NCBI RefSeq assembly: GCF_038070105.1
Contig: NZ_JBBPBZ010000002.1
Location: 1,934,001-1,998,000 of the forward strand
From: Methylocystis sp. IM3
GTDB taxonomy: Bacteria; Pseudomonadota; Alphaproteobacteria; Rhizobiales; Beijerinckiaceae
DNA: 64,000 bases
Direction of reading: 5' to 3'
Position numbers and translations under genes: made by a program. Positions 1-10,683 of this stretch are shown piece by piece; positions within the stretch are counted from its first letter, which is position 1; each line of letters begins with the position of its first letter. The notes beneath the pieces were generated by a model. It had not been told where the DNA came from. It searched no databases and was given only the letters and a program-made list of their open reading frames with translations.

Positions 1-773
1 TCGATCGCGCCAGTCACGGGCCAGCAGCCGAGCGTTCTGAACCGCACCCGCCTCATCTCGATCTCGTCGCCCGGCTGGAAACGCATCCGCGCCTCGTCGT
101 CCACGACCACGAGCGCCTCCTTGCGCCGCACGACAGGGCGAAGCTGCGAGAAATAAAGGGGCGCCAGTTCGATCTCCTTCTGCATCGCGTAAACCCAGAT
201 GTCCTGCTCCGTCCAGTTCGAGAGCGGGAAGACGCGCGCGGACTGGCCGCACCCGAGCCGCAGATTGAATTGCCGCCAGAACTCGGGCCGCTGATGGCGG
301 GGATCCCAGACGTGATTGTTTTCCCGCACGGAAACAATGCGCTCCTTGGCGCGGGACCGCTCTTCGTCGCGCCGCGCCCCGCCGAAGATCACGTCATATT
401 TGCCCCGGTCGAGCGCCCCCTTCAGCGGCTCGGTGCGCATGAGCAGCGTGTAACGGTCCCCGTAATCAAAGGGATTGAGGCCCGCCGCGCGCCCTTCCTC
501 ATTGGCGTGCGCGATCAGATCGAAACCATGGCGGCGCGCGAAATCGTCTCGAAATTCGATGAGCGAGCGAAACTCCCAGGTCGAGTCGATGTGCAGGAGG
601 GGGAAGGGCGGCTTGCTCGGGTAGAAGGCGCGCAACGCCAGATGCGCGAGGACGGTCGAGTCCTTTCCCGCGGAAAACAGCATCACCGGATTGTCCGCCT
701 CGGCGGTCGCCTCCCGGATGATGTGAATGGCCTCGGCCTCGAGCCATGCCAGATGAGAAAGCGCCCGCCCCAT
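1..773 (-). CDS. cysD: Sulfate adenylyltransferase subunit 2 (partial, 3' end off window)
   Basis: This is the small, catalytic subunit of ATP sulfurylase, which adenylates sulfate to APS in cytoplasmic assimilatory sulfate reduction and works with the GTPase CysN. The PP-loop motif SAGKDS lies near residue 31, and the later stretches DRGKYDVIFGGARRDEE and FPLSNWTEQDIW are typical of CysD. The reading frame runs off the left edge after about 257 codons, so roughly the last 45 residues are missing; cysN or cysNC probably follows outside the window. The ATG at 771-773 has AAGGGA just upstream at good spacing. Family assignment is firm. Confidence 0.95.
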   Translation of the reverse strand, partial: MGRALSHLAWLEAEAIHIIREATAEADNPVMLFSAGKDSTVLAHLALRAFYPSKPPFPLLHIDSTWEFRSLIEFRDDFARRHGFDLIAHANEEGRAAGLNPFDYGDRYTLLMRTEPLKGALDRGKYDVIFGGARRDEERSRAKERIVSVRENNHVWDPRHQRPEFWRQFNLRLGCGQSARVFPLSNWTEQDIWVYAMQKEIELAPLYFSQLRPVVRRKEALVVVDDEARMRFQPGDEIEMRRVRFRTLGCWPVTGAI

Positions 774-935
774 CGCTCTGTCCCTTAATTAGAAAATAGC
801 GGGGGTCAGACTGCGATGTTGCAGCGCATTCAGCAAGGTTGGAGGCACGAAATAGACGCGAAATCCGTAACTTATTCAAATATACGATGAGCTCCATCGG
901 CCCCGCCTATGGAGCGCCCCCGCCACCATCGCCGG

Positions 936-2144
936 TCAGCCTTCCGGCAGCCGCACCGTGGCGATCGCCAGCGCGGCTATGCCTTCGCGGCGTCCTGTGA
1001 ATCCGAGATTCTCCGTCGTGGTCGCCTTGATGGCGACGCGGCCGATGTCGAGGCCCATGATTTTCGCCAGGCTGGCGCGGATCGCCTCGCGGTGCGGGCC
1101 GACCTTCGGCGCCTCGCAGACGACGGTCGCGTCGACATGCGCGATCATGCCGCCGCGTTCGCGCACGAGCTTGCAAGCGTGGGCGAGGAAAATCTCGGAC
1201 GCCGCGCCTTTCCATTGCGGGTCGGATGGGGGGAAATGCGCGCCGATGTCGCCCTCGGCGATTGCGCCAAGCACGGCGTCGGTGATGGCGTGCATGAGAA
1301 CGTCGGCGTCGGAATGGCCCGCGAGCGCATGGCTGTGCGGGATTGCGACGCCGCCAAGCCAGACTTTGTCGCCTTCCGCGAAGGCGTGCACGTCATAGCC
1401 CTGGCCCATGCGCACATCGGGCAGGGCGGCGAGGGAAGGGGGTGCGAGCTGTTGCATGGCGCGGGCAAAATCCTCCGGCGTCGTAAGCTTGAAATTTCGC
1501 GCATCGCCCGGAAAGACATGCACGGCGCAGCCGGCAGCCTCCGCGATCATGGCGTCGTCGGTGTATTCGCGCCCGCCCGCGGCGGCCTCGCGATGCGCGG
1601 CGAGGATGAGCGGGAAGCGGAAAGATTGAGGCGTTTGCACCGCGCGCAGGCGCGCGCGATCCGGCGTCGCGACGACGAAGCCCGCCGCGTCGATCTCCTT
1701 TACCGTATCATTGAGCGGCACGCCCGGAACCGCCGCGCCATGGTCGCGGGCGGCGGCAATGGCGCGGGCGACGAGCGCCGGATCGGCGAAGGGCCGCGCG
1801 GCGTCGTGGATCAGCACGATCTCGGGCTCGGCCTCTCGCGCAATGGCCTCCAGCCCGTTGCGGACGCTCTCCTGCCGAAGCGCGCCGCCGAGCGCAGGGG
1901 CGGCGAGGGCGGCGCGGGCCGAATCGGTCAGCTCCGAAACGCTCGCGGCATAAAGCGCCCGGTCGTCGGGATGAATCACGACCGTAAGCCGCGCGGCAGG
2001 CGCGGCGGCGTGCATCGCCTCCAATGTGCGGGCGAGCACGCTGGCGCCGGCGAGGCTGCGATATTGTTTCGGTAGACCTTCACCGGCGCGGGAGCCCCGC
2101 CCGCCGGCGACGACGAGGATGGAAACCAGGGTCTGATCGGACAT
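936..2144 (-). CDS. ispDF: Bifunctional IspD/IspF enzyme of the MEP isoprenoid pathway
   Basis: The 402-residue protein fuses 2-C-methyl-D-erythritol 4-phosphate cytidylyltransferase (IspD, about residues 1-230) to MECDP synthase (IspF, about 245-402). These are the third and fifth steps of the non-mevalonate pathway to IPP and DMAPP. The IspD part shows the nucleotide-binding start [17 protein letters not shown]; the IspF part begins GQGYDVHAF with metal ligands D and H, followed by [11 protein letters not shown]. The fusion is common in alphaproteobacteria. It is divergent from dusB, with about 110 bp between the two start codons. Confidence 0.96.
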   Translation of the reverse strand: MSDQTLVSILVVAGGRGSRAGEGLPKQYRSLAGASVLARTLEAMHAAAPAARLTVVIHPDDRALYAASVSELTDSARAALAAPALGGALRQESVRNGLEAIAREAEPEIVLIHDAARPFADPALVARAIAAARDHGAAVPGVPLNDTVKEIDAAGFVVATPDRARLRAVQTPQSFRFPLILAAHREAAAGGREYTDDAMIAEAAGCAVHVFPGDARNFKLTTPEDFARAMQQLAPPSLAALPDVRMGQGYDVHAFAEGDKVWLGGVAIPHSHALAGHSDADVLMHAITDAVLGAIAEGDIGAHFPPSDPQWKGAASEIFLAHACKLVRERGGMIAHVDATVVCEAPKVGPHREAIRASLAKIMGLDIGRVAIKATTTENLGFTGRREGIAALAIATVRLPEG

Positions 2145-2217
2145 GCCGCTCTGTGTCGCTTTTCGCGCCGTCCGTCAAACTACCGTCTCAAAAGCGGAGC
2201 AGTGACAAAAAGTCATG

Positions 2218-2246
2218 TTGCAACTGCGAAGAGCCCTGCTTATGCT
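2218..2246 (+). promoter_or_regulatory. Putative sigma70-type promoter of dusB-ntrBC
   Basis: A TTGCAA hexamer at 2218-2223 and a TATGCT hexamer at 2241-2246 are separated by exactly 17 bases, each matching the consensus at four of six positions. The expected start of transcription falls at about 2253-2255, immediately before the ATG of dusB at 2256, so the transcript may be nearly leaderless. This is inference from spacing only. Confidence 0.35.
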
Positions 2247-2255
2247 GTGTGCAAG

Positions 2256-3302
2256 ATGGATAATGCCGAAAAAATAGGCCCGCAGCCCGTGCAGGCGAAT
2301 TTGCGGATTGGTCCCCTGAGCCTTTCGGGCCGCGCCTTTCTCGCGCCCATGGCCGGCGTCACCGACCCGGCCATGCGGCGAATCGCGGAGCATTATGGCG
2401 CCAGCGTCACCGTGAGCGAGATGATTACTGCTGCGGGCGTTGCGCGCGGCGACCGGGAGACCGCGCTGCGGCTCGGTCAGGCGCGCAAGACAGAGTCCGC
2501 GCCGCGGGTGATCCAGATCGCGGCGCGCGACGCGGCCGGAATCGCCGCCGCCGCCAAACATGCGGAAGACGCCGGCGCCGACTGGGTGGACATCAATATG
2601 GGCTGTCCCTGCAAGCGGGTGACCGGCGGCCTCGCCGGCGCGGCGCTGATGCGCGATCTCGACCAGGCCGCCGCGCTCATCGCCGCCGCGCGGGCGGCGA
2701 TCCGCGCGCCGCTCAGCGTGAAAATGCGGCTCGGCTGGGACGACGCCGCCCGAAACGCGCCCGAACTCGCCCGCCGCGCCGAGGCCGAGGGCGCCGCCCT
2801 CGTCACCGTTCATGGCCGCACGCGGCAGCAGTTCTATACGGGCTCGGCCGATTGGGCGGCGATCGCCGAGGTCAAGGCGGCGGTGTCGATCCCGGTCGTC
2901 GCCAATGGCGACTGCAAGAGCGTGGAGGACGCGGCTGACATGCTCAAGGCGTCGGGCGCCGATGCGGTCATGATCGGCCGCGCGGCGCAGGGGCGTCCCT
3001 GGCTCGTGGGCGACGTCGCCCATTATCTCGCGACCGGCCGGCGGCGGGCCGAGCCGGCGCTTTCGGAGCGGGGAGAGGCGGCGCGCCTGCATCTCGACGG
3101 GCTCTTGACCCAAATGGGCGCGGGGGCAGGGCTGCGCCACGCCCGCAAACACCTCGCCGCCTATGTCGACGAGGCCTTCGGCGCAGGCTTTCCGGAGGTC
3201 GCCGATCTTCGCCGCGCGCTGGTGACGTCGAATTGCGCGCAGGAGGCTTTTCGGCTGATCGACGCCATCTTCATCACAAAGACGCAAGAGGCTGCCGCAT
3301 GA
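2256..3302 (+). CDS. dusB: tRNA-dihydrouridine synthase DusB (NifR3 family)
   Basis: This FMN enzyme reduces uridine to dihydrouridine in the tRNA D-loop. The 348-residue protein has the N-terminal FMN-binding signature [14 protein letters not shown] and the catalytic-cysteine motif NMGCPCKRV, then [10 protein letters not shown] and [16 protein letters not shown] of the TIM barrel. An in-frame GTG at 2202 would add 18 unlikely residues, so the ATG at 2256 was chosen. The stop overlaps the ntrB start (ATGA), the classical nifR3-ntrBC operon arrangement of alphaproteobacteria. Confidence 0.95.
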   Translation: MDNAEKIGPQPVQANLRIGPLSLSGRAFLAPMAGVTDPAMRRIAEHYGASVTVSEMITAAGVARGDRETALRLGQARKTESAPRVIQIAARDAAGIAAAAKHAEDAGADWVDINMGCPCKRVTGGLAGAALMRDLDQAAALIAAARAAIRAPLSVKMRLGWDDAARNAPELARRAEAEGAALVTVHGRTRQQFYTGSADWAAIAEVKAAVSIPVVANGDCKSVEDAADMLKASGADAVMIGRAAQGRPWLVGDVAHYLATGRRRAEPALSERGEAARLHLDGLLTQMGAGAGLRHARKHLAAYVDEAFGAGFPEVADLRRALVTSNCAQEAFRLIDAIFITKTQEAAA

Positions 3303-4474
3303 GCCTGTCGGATCGCTCCGGGCGCGACGATCCCCGTCGCAGGGAGCTGGGCCCGCTCAAGATCATTGACGAGCGCAGCCGCAGCGGCATGCTCGAGGCC
3401 CTGCCCAACGCCATTTTCACCGTCACCCGCGACGGCGTGATCGAGGACGCCAACGCGGCCGCCGAATCCTTCTTCGAACTGGGCAAACCGCTGCTGATCG
3501 GCCAGAAAATCGGCCGGCTTCTGCCCTTTGGCTCGCCGCTCATCACGCTCATCCAGCATGTGCGGGACCGGGGCGCCGCGATCAACGAGTACAAGATCGA
3601 CCTCGGCCGCCCCGGCCAGGAAGGCGACCGCCGCGTCGACGTGCATTGCGCGCCGCTCGCCGAGGTCGAGGGCCTGGTGCTGGTCATGCTGCAAGAACGA
3701 ACAATTGCCGATAAAATAGACAGGCAGCTCAGCCACCGCGCGGCGGTGCGCTCGGTTTCCGGGCTGGCGTCCATGCTCGCCCATGAGATCAAGAATCCCC
3801 TGTCCGGCATCCGCGGCGCGGCGCAACTCCTGGAGCCCGGTCTGTCGGACGCGGATCGCGCGCTGACGCGGCTGATCTGCGAAGAAACGGACCGCATCGT
3901 CCGCCTCGTCGACCGGATGGAAGTCTTCTCCGACGCCCGACCGCTCAAGCGCGAGCGCGTCAATATTCACTCGGTTCTGGACCATGTGAAGCAGGTGGCG
4001 CAAAGCGGCTTCGCGCGCCGGATCAGATTCGTCGAGAATTACGATCCCTCGCTCCCACCGGTCCATGCCAATCGGGACCAGCTCGTGCAGGCGTTCCTCA
4101 ATCTCGTGAAGAACGCCGCCGAGGCGATCGGCGGCGATGCGCTCGACGGCGAGATCGAGCTTTCGACCGCATTTCGGCCCGGCGTCAGCCTACGCGCGCT
4201 GGGGGCGCGGAATCCCGTCGGCCTGCCGCTGGAATTCTGTGTGCGCGACAACGGCCCCGGCGTGCCGGACGACATCGCCGCCCATCTCTTCGATCCCTTT
4301 GTGACTACAAAGGCCTCGGGAACTGGCCTCGGTCTTGCACTGGTGGCCAAGATCGTCAACGACCACGGCGGCATTATTGAATGCGACTCCCTACCCAGAC
4401 GCACGACCTTTCGAATTCTGATGCCCATGTATCGCGCCAAGCCGGCCGAACAGCAGGAGGGCAGGCGTTCATGA
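3299..4474 (+). CDS. ntrB: Nitrogen regulation sensor histidine kinase NtrB
   Basis: NtrB phosphorylates or dephosphorylates NtrC in response to PII and nitrogen status. The 391-residue protein is cytoplasmic, with no membrane segment. A PAS domain lies at about residues 30-130 ([16 protein letters not shown]). The H-box [19 protein letters not shown] contains the phospho-accepting His162. The ATPase domain shows the N-box [10 protein letters not shown], then RDNGPGVP and GTGLGLALV. The start ATG overlaps the dusB stop by four bases (ATGA); a longer in-frame start lies inside dusB and was rejected. Confidence 0.95.
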   Translation: MSLSDRSGRDDPRRRELGPLKIIDERSRSGMLEALPNAIFTVTRDGVIEDANAAAESFFELGKPLLIGQKIGRLLPFGSPLITLIQHVRDRGAAINEYKIDLGRPGQEGDRRVDVHCAPLAEVEGLVLVMLQERTIADKIDRQLSHRAAVRSVSGLASMLAHEIKNPLSGIRGAAQLLEPGLSDADRALTRLICEETDRIVRLVDRMEVFSDARPLKRERVNIHSVLDHVKQVAQSGFARRIRFVENYDPSLPPVHANRDQLVQAFLNLVKNAAEAIGGDALDGEIELSTAFRPGVSLRALGARNPVGLPLEFCVRDNGPGVPDDIAAHLFDPFVTTKASGTGLGLALVAKIVNDHGGIIECDSLPRRTTFRILMPMYRAKPAEQQEGRRS

Positions 4475-4502
4475 GGTTTTGCGCCCGCAGGAGAATGGTC
4501 TG

Positions 4503-5978
<1,476 letters not shown>

Positions 5979-5985
5979 CGTCGCA

Positions 5986-6021
5986 ACGGGGCCGCGGCTG
6001 CGATAAAGGCGACGGCCCCGT
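5986..6021 (+). terminator. Hairpin after ntrC
   Basis: A 9-bp perfect inverted repeat, ACGGGGCCG at 5986-5994 and CGGCCCCGT at 6013-6021, lies just after the ntrC stop. There is no clear T-run, so it may terminate weakly or protect the 3' end of the message. Confidence 0.4.
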
Positions 6022-6139
6022 CTCCCACGGCGTGGGGACGGGCCATCATATCGCCCGATCTGGAGCCGCCCATTCGCAAGCGCTGCTTTTACGCGTTGCA
6101 GATTTGCCACAGTGACGCCCCCGGCATATAGTTTCGGCC

Positions 6140-8389
6140 ATGGAACAGGCGGGCGAACAGGCGCTGACCGATAGCGGCAAGGTTGCGGGTCCCCGCGCCT
6201 GGTTTGGTCCGATTATCGTCATAGGCGCCGTCGGCTGCGCCCTCGCGACCTTCCTGGCGACGGCCGAGTTCGGGGTCGTCTCACCGACCGACGATCGGCT
6301 CATTCCGCTGCTGATCGCCAATGGCGTGCTCGTCAGCGTCCTGCTCGTCATGGTGGTCGTCAAGGCGACGCGGCTCTACCGGGTCTGGCGGCGGGGCGAG
6401 GCGGCCGCGCGGCTGCATGTGCGCATCGTCGGCGTATTCTCGGTCATCGCCCTGATTCCCGCGGTGCTTTTGGCCATCGCCGGCTCCATGACTCTGGAGC
6501 GGGCGCTCAACCCGTCCTTCATGTCGAGCGTGAAGGTCTTCGTCCACAACACCGCCCAGGCGGCGCAGGCCTTCCAGTCGAGCCAGTGTCAGGCGCTTTT
6601 GCAGGAGGCGCAGCTCACGGCCTCGGATCTCGACCGGGCGCGCGTGCTGTTCATCACCGACCGGAACTATTTCCATCAGATCTTCGCCTCGCGGGCGAAC
6701 TTTCTCGGCTTCTCGGTCGCGGCGCTGGTCAAGTCCAACGGCGAGATCATCGACCGCGTGGATGTCGCCAAAAACGCCTCGGCCATCATCATCGCGCCGC
6801 CGCAATCGGAATTCGACAATGCCCGCAAGGGCGAACCGCTCTGCCTGATGATCGACGACGGCAAGAGCTTCGTGGCGGTCAGGGCGCTGAGCGCCTTCGA
6901 GAACACTTTTCTCTATGTGACCCGGCCGATCGACCCCTTTGCGGTCGAATTTCCCAAACAGGCCGACATGCTCATCAGCCGCTACGACGAATTCGACAGC
7001 TACCGCGCCGCCGTGCAGCGGGCCTTCGTGCAGATGTACGCGCTGCTCACGACCATCATGCTGCTATCGTCGATCTGGTTCGGCCTCGACTTCGCGGACC
7101 GGCTGGTTTCGCCCATCCGAACGCTCATCGCCGCGACCGATCAGGTCTCGGGGGGCAATCTCGGCGTGCGGGTGAAGCTCGACCGCTCGCATGGCGAGTT
7201 GGCGCGGCTCGGCGACGTCTTCAACAATATGACGACGGAGCTGAACCTCCAGCAGCGCCGGCTACTGGAGGCCAACCGACTGAACGACGAGCGCCGGGAA
7301 TTCACCGAAGCCGTGCTGGCGGGCGTGCCGGCGGCGGTCATGGGCGTCGACTCCGACGGCGTCGTCACCATCCTCAACCGTACGGCGGAGGAGCTTTCGC
7401 TCAACGACGCCAAGGGGCAGGCGACGGTCGGCGCGAGCATCGCCGAGGTCATGCCGGAGATTGCGCCGCTGCTCACCGACGCCATGGAATTGTTCCCGCG
7501 CGCGGTCCAGAGCCAGATCACGATCAAGCGCGGCGTGGCGGAAAGGACCTTCAACATCCGCGTCACCTCGGCCCGGCGAGCGGGCGAGGGCCATCCGAGC
7601 TTCGTCGTGACGCTCGACGACATTACCGACCTCGTCATGGCGCAGCGCACCTCGGCCTGGGCGGATGTGGCCCGTCGAATCGCCCATGAAATCAAGAATC
7701 CGCTGACGCCGATCCAGCTCTCCGCCGAGCGGCTCAAGCGCAAATATGGCAAGCTCATCCAGCAGGACCGAGAGATTTTCGACCAGTGCACGGACACGAT
7801 CGTGCGCCAGGTGGACGACATCAAGCGGATGGTGGACGAGTTCTCCTCCTTCGCGCGCATGCCCAAGGCGCGGCCGGAGCGGGACGATCTCAATGAATGC
7901 GTGCGGCAGGTGGCCTTTCTGATGCGCGTCGGCAACGCCGACTTGGACATCGTCGAAACCCATGTGGAGACGCCGCTTTACGCCCAGTTCGACCGCCGGC
8001 TTCTGTCCCAGGCTCTCACCAACATCATCAAGAACGCAGCCGAGGGCATCGCCGCCCGCGAGGAGACGGACGCCGCCGAGAAGGGCCGGGTCGAGATCAG
8101 GGTCGCGCGGCACGACGGCATGGCCGAGATCGACGTGATCGACAATGGCAAGGGCTTCCCGGCGATGAACCGGCAGCGGCTGCTCGAGCCCTATATGACG
8201 ACCCGCGCCGACGGCACGGGCCTCGGTCTGCCTATTGTCGCCAAGATCATAGAGGATCACGGGGGGCGGCTGGAGCTTCTGGACGCGCCGTCCGGCCGCG
8301 GCGCCTGCGTGCGGCTCATCCTGCCGCTGGCGGAGAAAGACAGGGGCGAGCCGGAAACGGCGATTTCATCCGAAACGAGCGGGGCTTGA
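6140..8389 (+). CDS. ntrY: Membrane sensor histidine kinase NtrY
   Basis: NtrY is the membrane partner of NtrX, linked in alphaproteobacteria to nitrogen metabolism, redox control and envelope functions. The 749-residue protein has three hydrophobic segments in the first 120 residues, a periplasmic or extracytoplasmic loop, and another segment near residue 300. These are followed by a HAMP region, a PAS domain (about 370-490), the H-box [20 protein letters not shown] with His516, N-box NIIKNAAEGI, and DNGKGFP and GTGLGLPIV of the ATPase domain. The stop overlaps the start of ntrX by one base, implying translational coupling. Confidence 0.94.
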   Translation: MEQAGEQALTDSGKVAGPRAWFGPIIVIGAVGCALATFLATAEFGVVSPTDDRLIPLLIANGVLVSVLLVMVVVKATRLYRVWRRGEAAARLHVRIVGVFSVIALIPAVLLAIAGSMTLERALNPSFMSSVKVFVHNTAQAAQAFQSSQCQALLQEAQLTASDLDRARVLFITDRNYFHQIFASRANFLGFSVAALVKSNGEIIDRVDVAKNASAIIIAPPQSEFDNARKGEPLCLMIDDGKSFVAVRALSAFENTFLYVTRPIDPFAVEFPKQADMLISRYDEFDSYRAAVQRAFVQMYALLTTIMLLSSIWFGLDFADRLVSPIRTLIAATDQVSGGNLGVRVKLDRSHGELARLGDVFNNMTTELNLQQRRLLEANRLNDERREFTEAVLAGVPAAVMGVDSDGVVTILNRTAEELSLNDAKGQATVGASIAEVMPEIAPLLTDAMELFPRAVQSQITIKRGVAERTFNIRVTSARRAGEGHPSFVVTLDDITDLVMAQRTSAWADVARRIAHEIKNPLTPIQLSAERLKRKYGKLIQQDREIFDQCTDTIVRQVDDIKRMVDEFSSFARMPKARPERDDLNECVRQVAFLMRVGNADLDIVETHVETPLYAQFDRRLLSQALTNIIKNAAEGIAAREETDAAEKGRVEIRVARHDGMAEIDVIDNGKGFPAMNRQRLLEPYMTTRADGTGLGLPIVAKIIEDHGGRLELLDAPSGRGACVRLILPLAEKDRGEPETAISSETSGA

Positions 8390-9753
8390 TGGCGAGCGAC
8401 ATTCTTATCGTCGACGACGAAGCGGACATTCGCGAACTGGTCGCGGGCATTCTGGGCGACGAAGGCCATGGGACTCGGACGGCCAAGGACGCGGACGAGG
8501 CGCTCGCGGCAGTGGCGGCGCGCCGGCCCCATCTCGTTTTTCTCGACATTTGGCTGCAAGGCTCGCGCCTCGACGGCCTCCAGGTGCTGGAGCAGATCCA
8601 GAAGCAGCACAAGGGCCTGCCGGTCGTCATGATTTCCGGCCACGGCAACATCGAGACCGCCGTGAGCGCCATCAAGATCGGCGCATACGACTTCATCGAG
8701 AAGCCCTTCAAGGCGGATCGGCTCGTGCTGGTCGCCGAGCGCGCGCTGGAGGCCTATCAGCTTCGCCGTGAACTCTCGGCGCTGCGCCAGCGGGCAGGGG
8801 CCTTCGACCGCATCGTCGGCGCGTCCCCTGCCGCAAATCAGCTTCAGCAGGTGATCGCCCGCGTCTCACCCGTGAATTCCCGCGTGCTCATCACCGGCGC
8901 CCCCGGCACGGGCAAGGAACTCGCCGCCCGTTGCATCCACGAGGCCTCGCAGCGCGCCGGCGGCCCCTTCGTCGTGATCAATTCCGCCACGATCACGCCT
9001 GAAAACATGGAGATCGAGCTGTTTGGGCGCGAGGGTCCAGATGGCGAGCGCAAGATCGGCGCGCTGGAAGAGGCCCATGGCGGCACGCTGTTTCTCGACG
9101 AGATCGCAGACATGCCCAAGGATACGCAGGCCAAGATCCTGCGCGTCCTTGTCGACCAGACCTTCCAGCGCGTGGGCGGCTCCACCAAGGTTCAGGTCGA
9201 TGTGCGCGTGATCTCCTCCTCGGCGCGCGACCTGGCCTCGGCCATAGAGGAGGGGGCGCTCCGCGAGGACCTGTTCCATCGCCTTGCGGTTGTGCCGATC
9301 CGGGTGCCGTCGCTGGCCGAGCGGCGGGAGGATATTCCCGCGCTGATCGAGTATTTCATGGAGAACATGTCGCTCGCCTCCGGCATGCCGCGGCGCAAAA
9401 TCGCCGAGGATGCGCTTGCCGTCCTCCAGTTGCACGACTGGCCAGGAAACATCCGTCAGTTGAAGAACAACGTCGAACGACTGATGATCCTGACGGCGGG
9501 CGAGCCCGGCGCCGCGATCACGGCGGACATGTTGCCGGCCGATGTCGGGGAGCTCGTGCCGGCCACACCGGCGGGCGTCAGGGGCGAAAAACTGATGAGC
9601 CTGCCGCTCCGCGAGGCGCGCGAGGTCTTCGAGCGCGAATATCTGGTGGCCCAGCTCAACCGCTTTTCTGGCAATATTTCGCGTACCGCCGAATTCATCG
9701 GCATGGAGCGATCAGCCCTCCACAGAAAGCTGAAGTCGCTCTCGATCGACTAG
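8389..9753 (+). CDS. ntrX: Response regulator NtrX, without a GAFTGA loop
   Basis: The 454-residue partner of NtrY has a receiver domain with Asp53 (LVFLDIWLQG), an AAA+ domain with Walker A TGAPGTGKE and Walker [13 protein letters not shown], and a Fis-type helix-turn-helix (NISRTAEFIGMERSALHRK). Where NtrC has GAFTGA, this protein has REGPDGERKIGA, so it should not contact sigma54 in the usual way. Such loss is, as I recall, typical of alphaproteobacterial NtrX proteins that act with sigma70 RNA polymerase. The ATG overlaps the ntrY TGA by one base; a longer in-frame reading through ntrY was rejected. Confidence 0.93.
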   Translation: MASDILIVDDEADIRELVAGILGDEGHGTRTAKDADEALAAVAARRPHLVFLDIWLQGSRLDGLQVLEQIQKQHKGLPVVMISGHGNIETAVSAIKIGAYDFIEKPFKADRLVLVAERALEAYQLRRELSALRQRAGAFDRIVGASPAANQLQQVIARVSPVNSRVLITGAPGTGKELAARCIHEASQRAGGPFVVINSATITPENMEIELFGREGPDGERKIGALEEAHGGTLFLDEIADMPKDTQAKILRVLVDQTFQRVGGSTKVQVDVRVISSSARDLASAIEEGALREDLFHRLAVVPIRVPSLAERREDIPALIEYFMENMSLASGMPRRKIAEDALAVLQLHDWPGNIRQLKNNVERLMILTAGEPGAAITADMLPADVGELVPATPAGVRGEKLMSLPLREAREVFEREYLVAQLNRFSGNISRTAEFIGMERSALHRKLKSLSID

Positions 9754-10411
9754 CAAAATCAAAAATTTTTGACTGATACCTCATCCTCTTTCTGAGGATG
9801 AGGCGCGGCGAGAAAAAGCTTTCGCTGCAGTCGCGTGGGGAAAAGGTCGCGGCTGCGGAATTCACCTCCGTCGCGGTGAAGGGCGCCCGCGCGATCGGAG
9901 GAAAGACGGTCCGAAAACTGTCCTCGGAGATTTGCTCTCAGGCGGCATGCGCTCCGGGCGGCCCGGCGTCCGGCGCACGCCAATCCTGCGGTCCGCCCGA
10001 AAAGCGGGTTTCGATCCGCTCGCGATATTGCGGCGCAATAAAAACTCTTGCATCGGCGCGTGCGCCCACACAGAGTGGGATAGATCCACAGCGGCGTGGG
10101 CGGCTTCCGCCCGGAGGGGCGCGGCGGCTTTTTCTTCTGACTCGCAGCATGAAAAGCACGCGAAGGTTGTTATTCTCGACCTTGGCTGCTAGGCTTCTTG
10201 CGGCGTTGGCGCATGCCGGTCCCGCCTGAGCCTGCCGATCGAGAGGGGGCCCCAGCCACAATGGGCGCTGAGCTGACGCTCCCGCCCACTTCCGCCTTGC
10301 GCTTCGTCAAGCGAAGGGGTCTAATGCGCGCCTGCGGAGGCCAAAAAATAAAGATAACCGGGGGGCGGCGTCAAACCGCTCGGCTCAATCAAAAAACAAA
10401 CAGGAAAGCCG
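9754..10411. other. 658-bp intergenic region between ntrX and hfq
   Basis: No convincing protein gene is present; the open frames here have no recognisable start signal or plausible composition. It holds the hairpin at 9779-9803, a GC-rich segment around 10098-10130 (GGGCGG/CCGCCC hairpin, then a short T-run near 10129) that could end a small RNA, and the hfq leader. The leader's last 80 bases are A-rich with AGGAAAG before the hfq ATG. Confidence 0.5.
9779..9803. terminator. Perfect 10-bp hairpin downstream of ntrX
   Basis: CCTCATCCTC at 9779-9788 and GAGGATGAGG at 9794-9803 form a perfect 10-bp stem with a 5-base loop, 25 bases after the ntrX stop. No T-run follows on the plus strand, so termination would be Rho-assisted or the hairpin may stabilise the ntrYX message. 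Confidence 0.5.
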
Positions 10412-10675
10412 ATGTCGTCGGAGCGTTCGCAAAATCTTCAGGATACATTTCTGAATTTCGTTCGGAAAAACAAAGTCCCACTTACCATCTTCCTCGTCAA
10501 CGGCGTGAAGCTGCAGGGGATTGTCACCTGGTTTGACAATTTCTGCCTGCTCCTTCGGCGCGATGGACACTCGCAACTCGTCTATAAGCACGCCATATCG
10601 ACCATCATGCCGGGTCATCCGATCCAGATGTTCGAGCCAGGCGAAGACGAAGCGCCTGCGGAGAAGCAGCGGTAG
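10412..10675 (+). CDS. hfq: RNA chaperone Hfq
   Basis: This 87-residue Sm-like protein forms hexamers that pair small RNAs with target mRNAs; in alphaproteobacteria it also affects nitrogen regulation. The Sm1 motif ([26 protein letters not shown]) and Sm2 motif ([10 protein letters not shown]) are intact, followed by a short acidic tail. AGGAAAG precedes the ATG at proper spacing. hflX starts eight bases after the stop, the usual hfq-hflX pair, and the block follows ntrYX. Confidence 0.97.
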   Translation: MSSERSQNLQDTFLNFVRKNKVPLTIFLVNGVKLQGIVTWFDNFCLLLRRDGHSQLVYKHAISTIMPGHPIQMFEPGEDEAPAEKQR

Positions 10676-10683
10676 AACATATT

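Noticed and set aside
880-925. Terminator after ispDF (CTCCAT/ATGGAG hairpin)
   Set aside because: The stem is only about six to seven base pairs with no T-run; support is too weak to list.
9798-10229. 143-codon plus-strand frame between ntrX and hfq
   Set aside because: No ribosome-binding site, biased composition and no recognisable features; it starts inside the ntrX hairpin.
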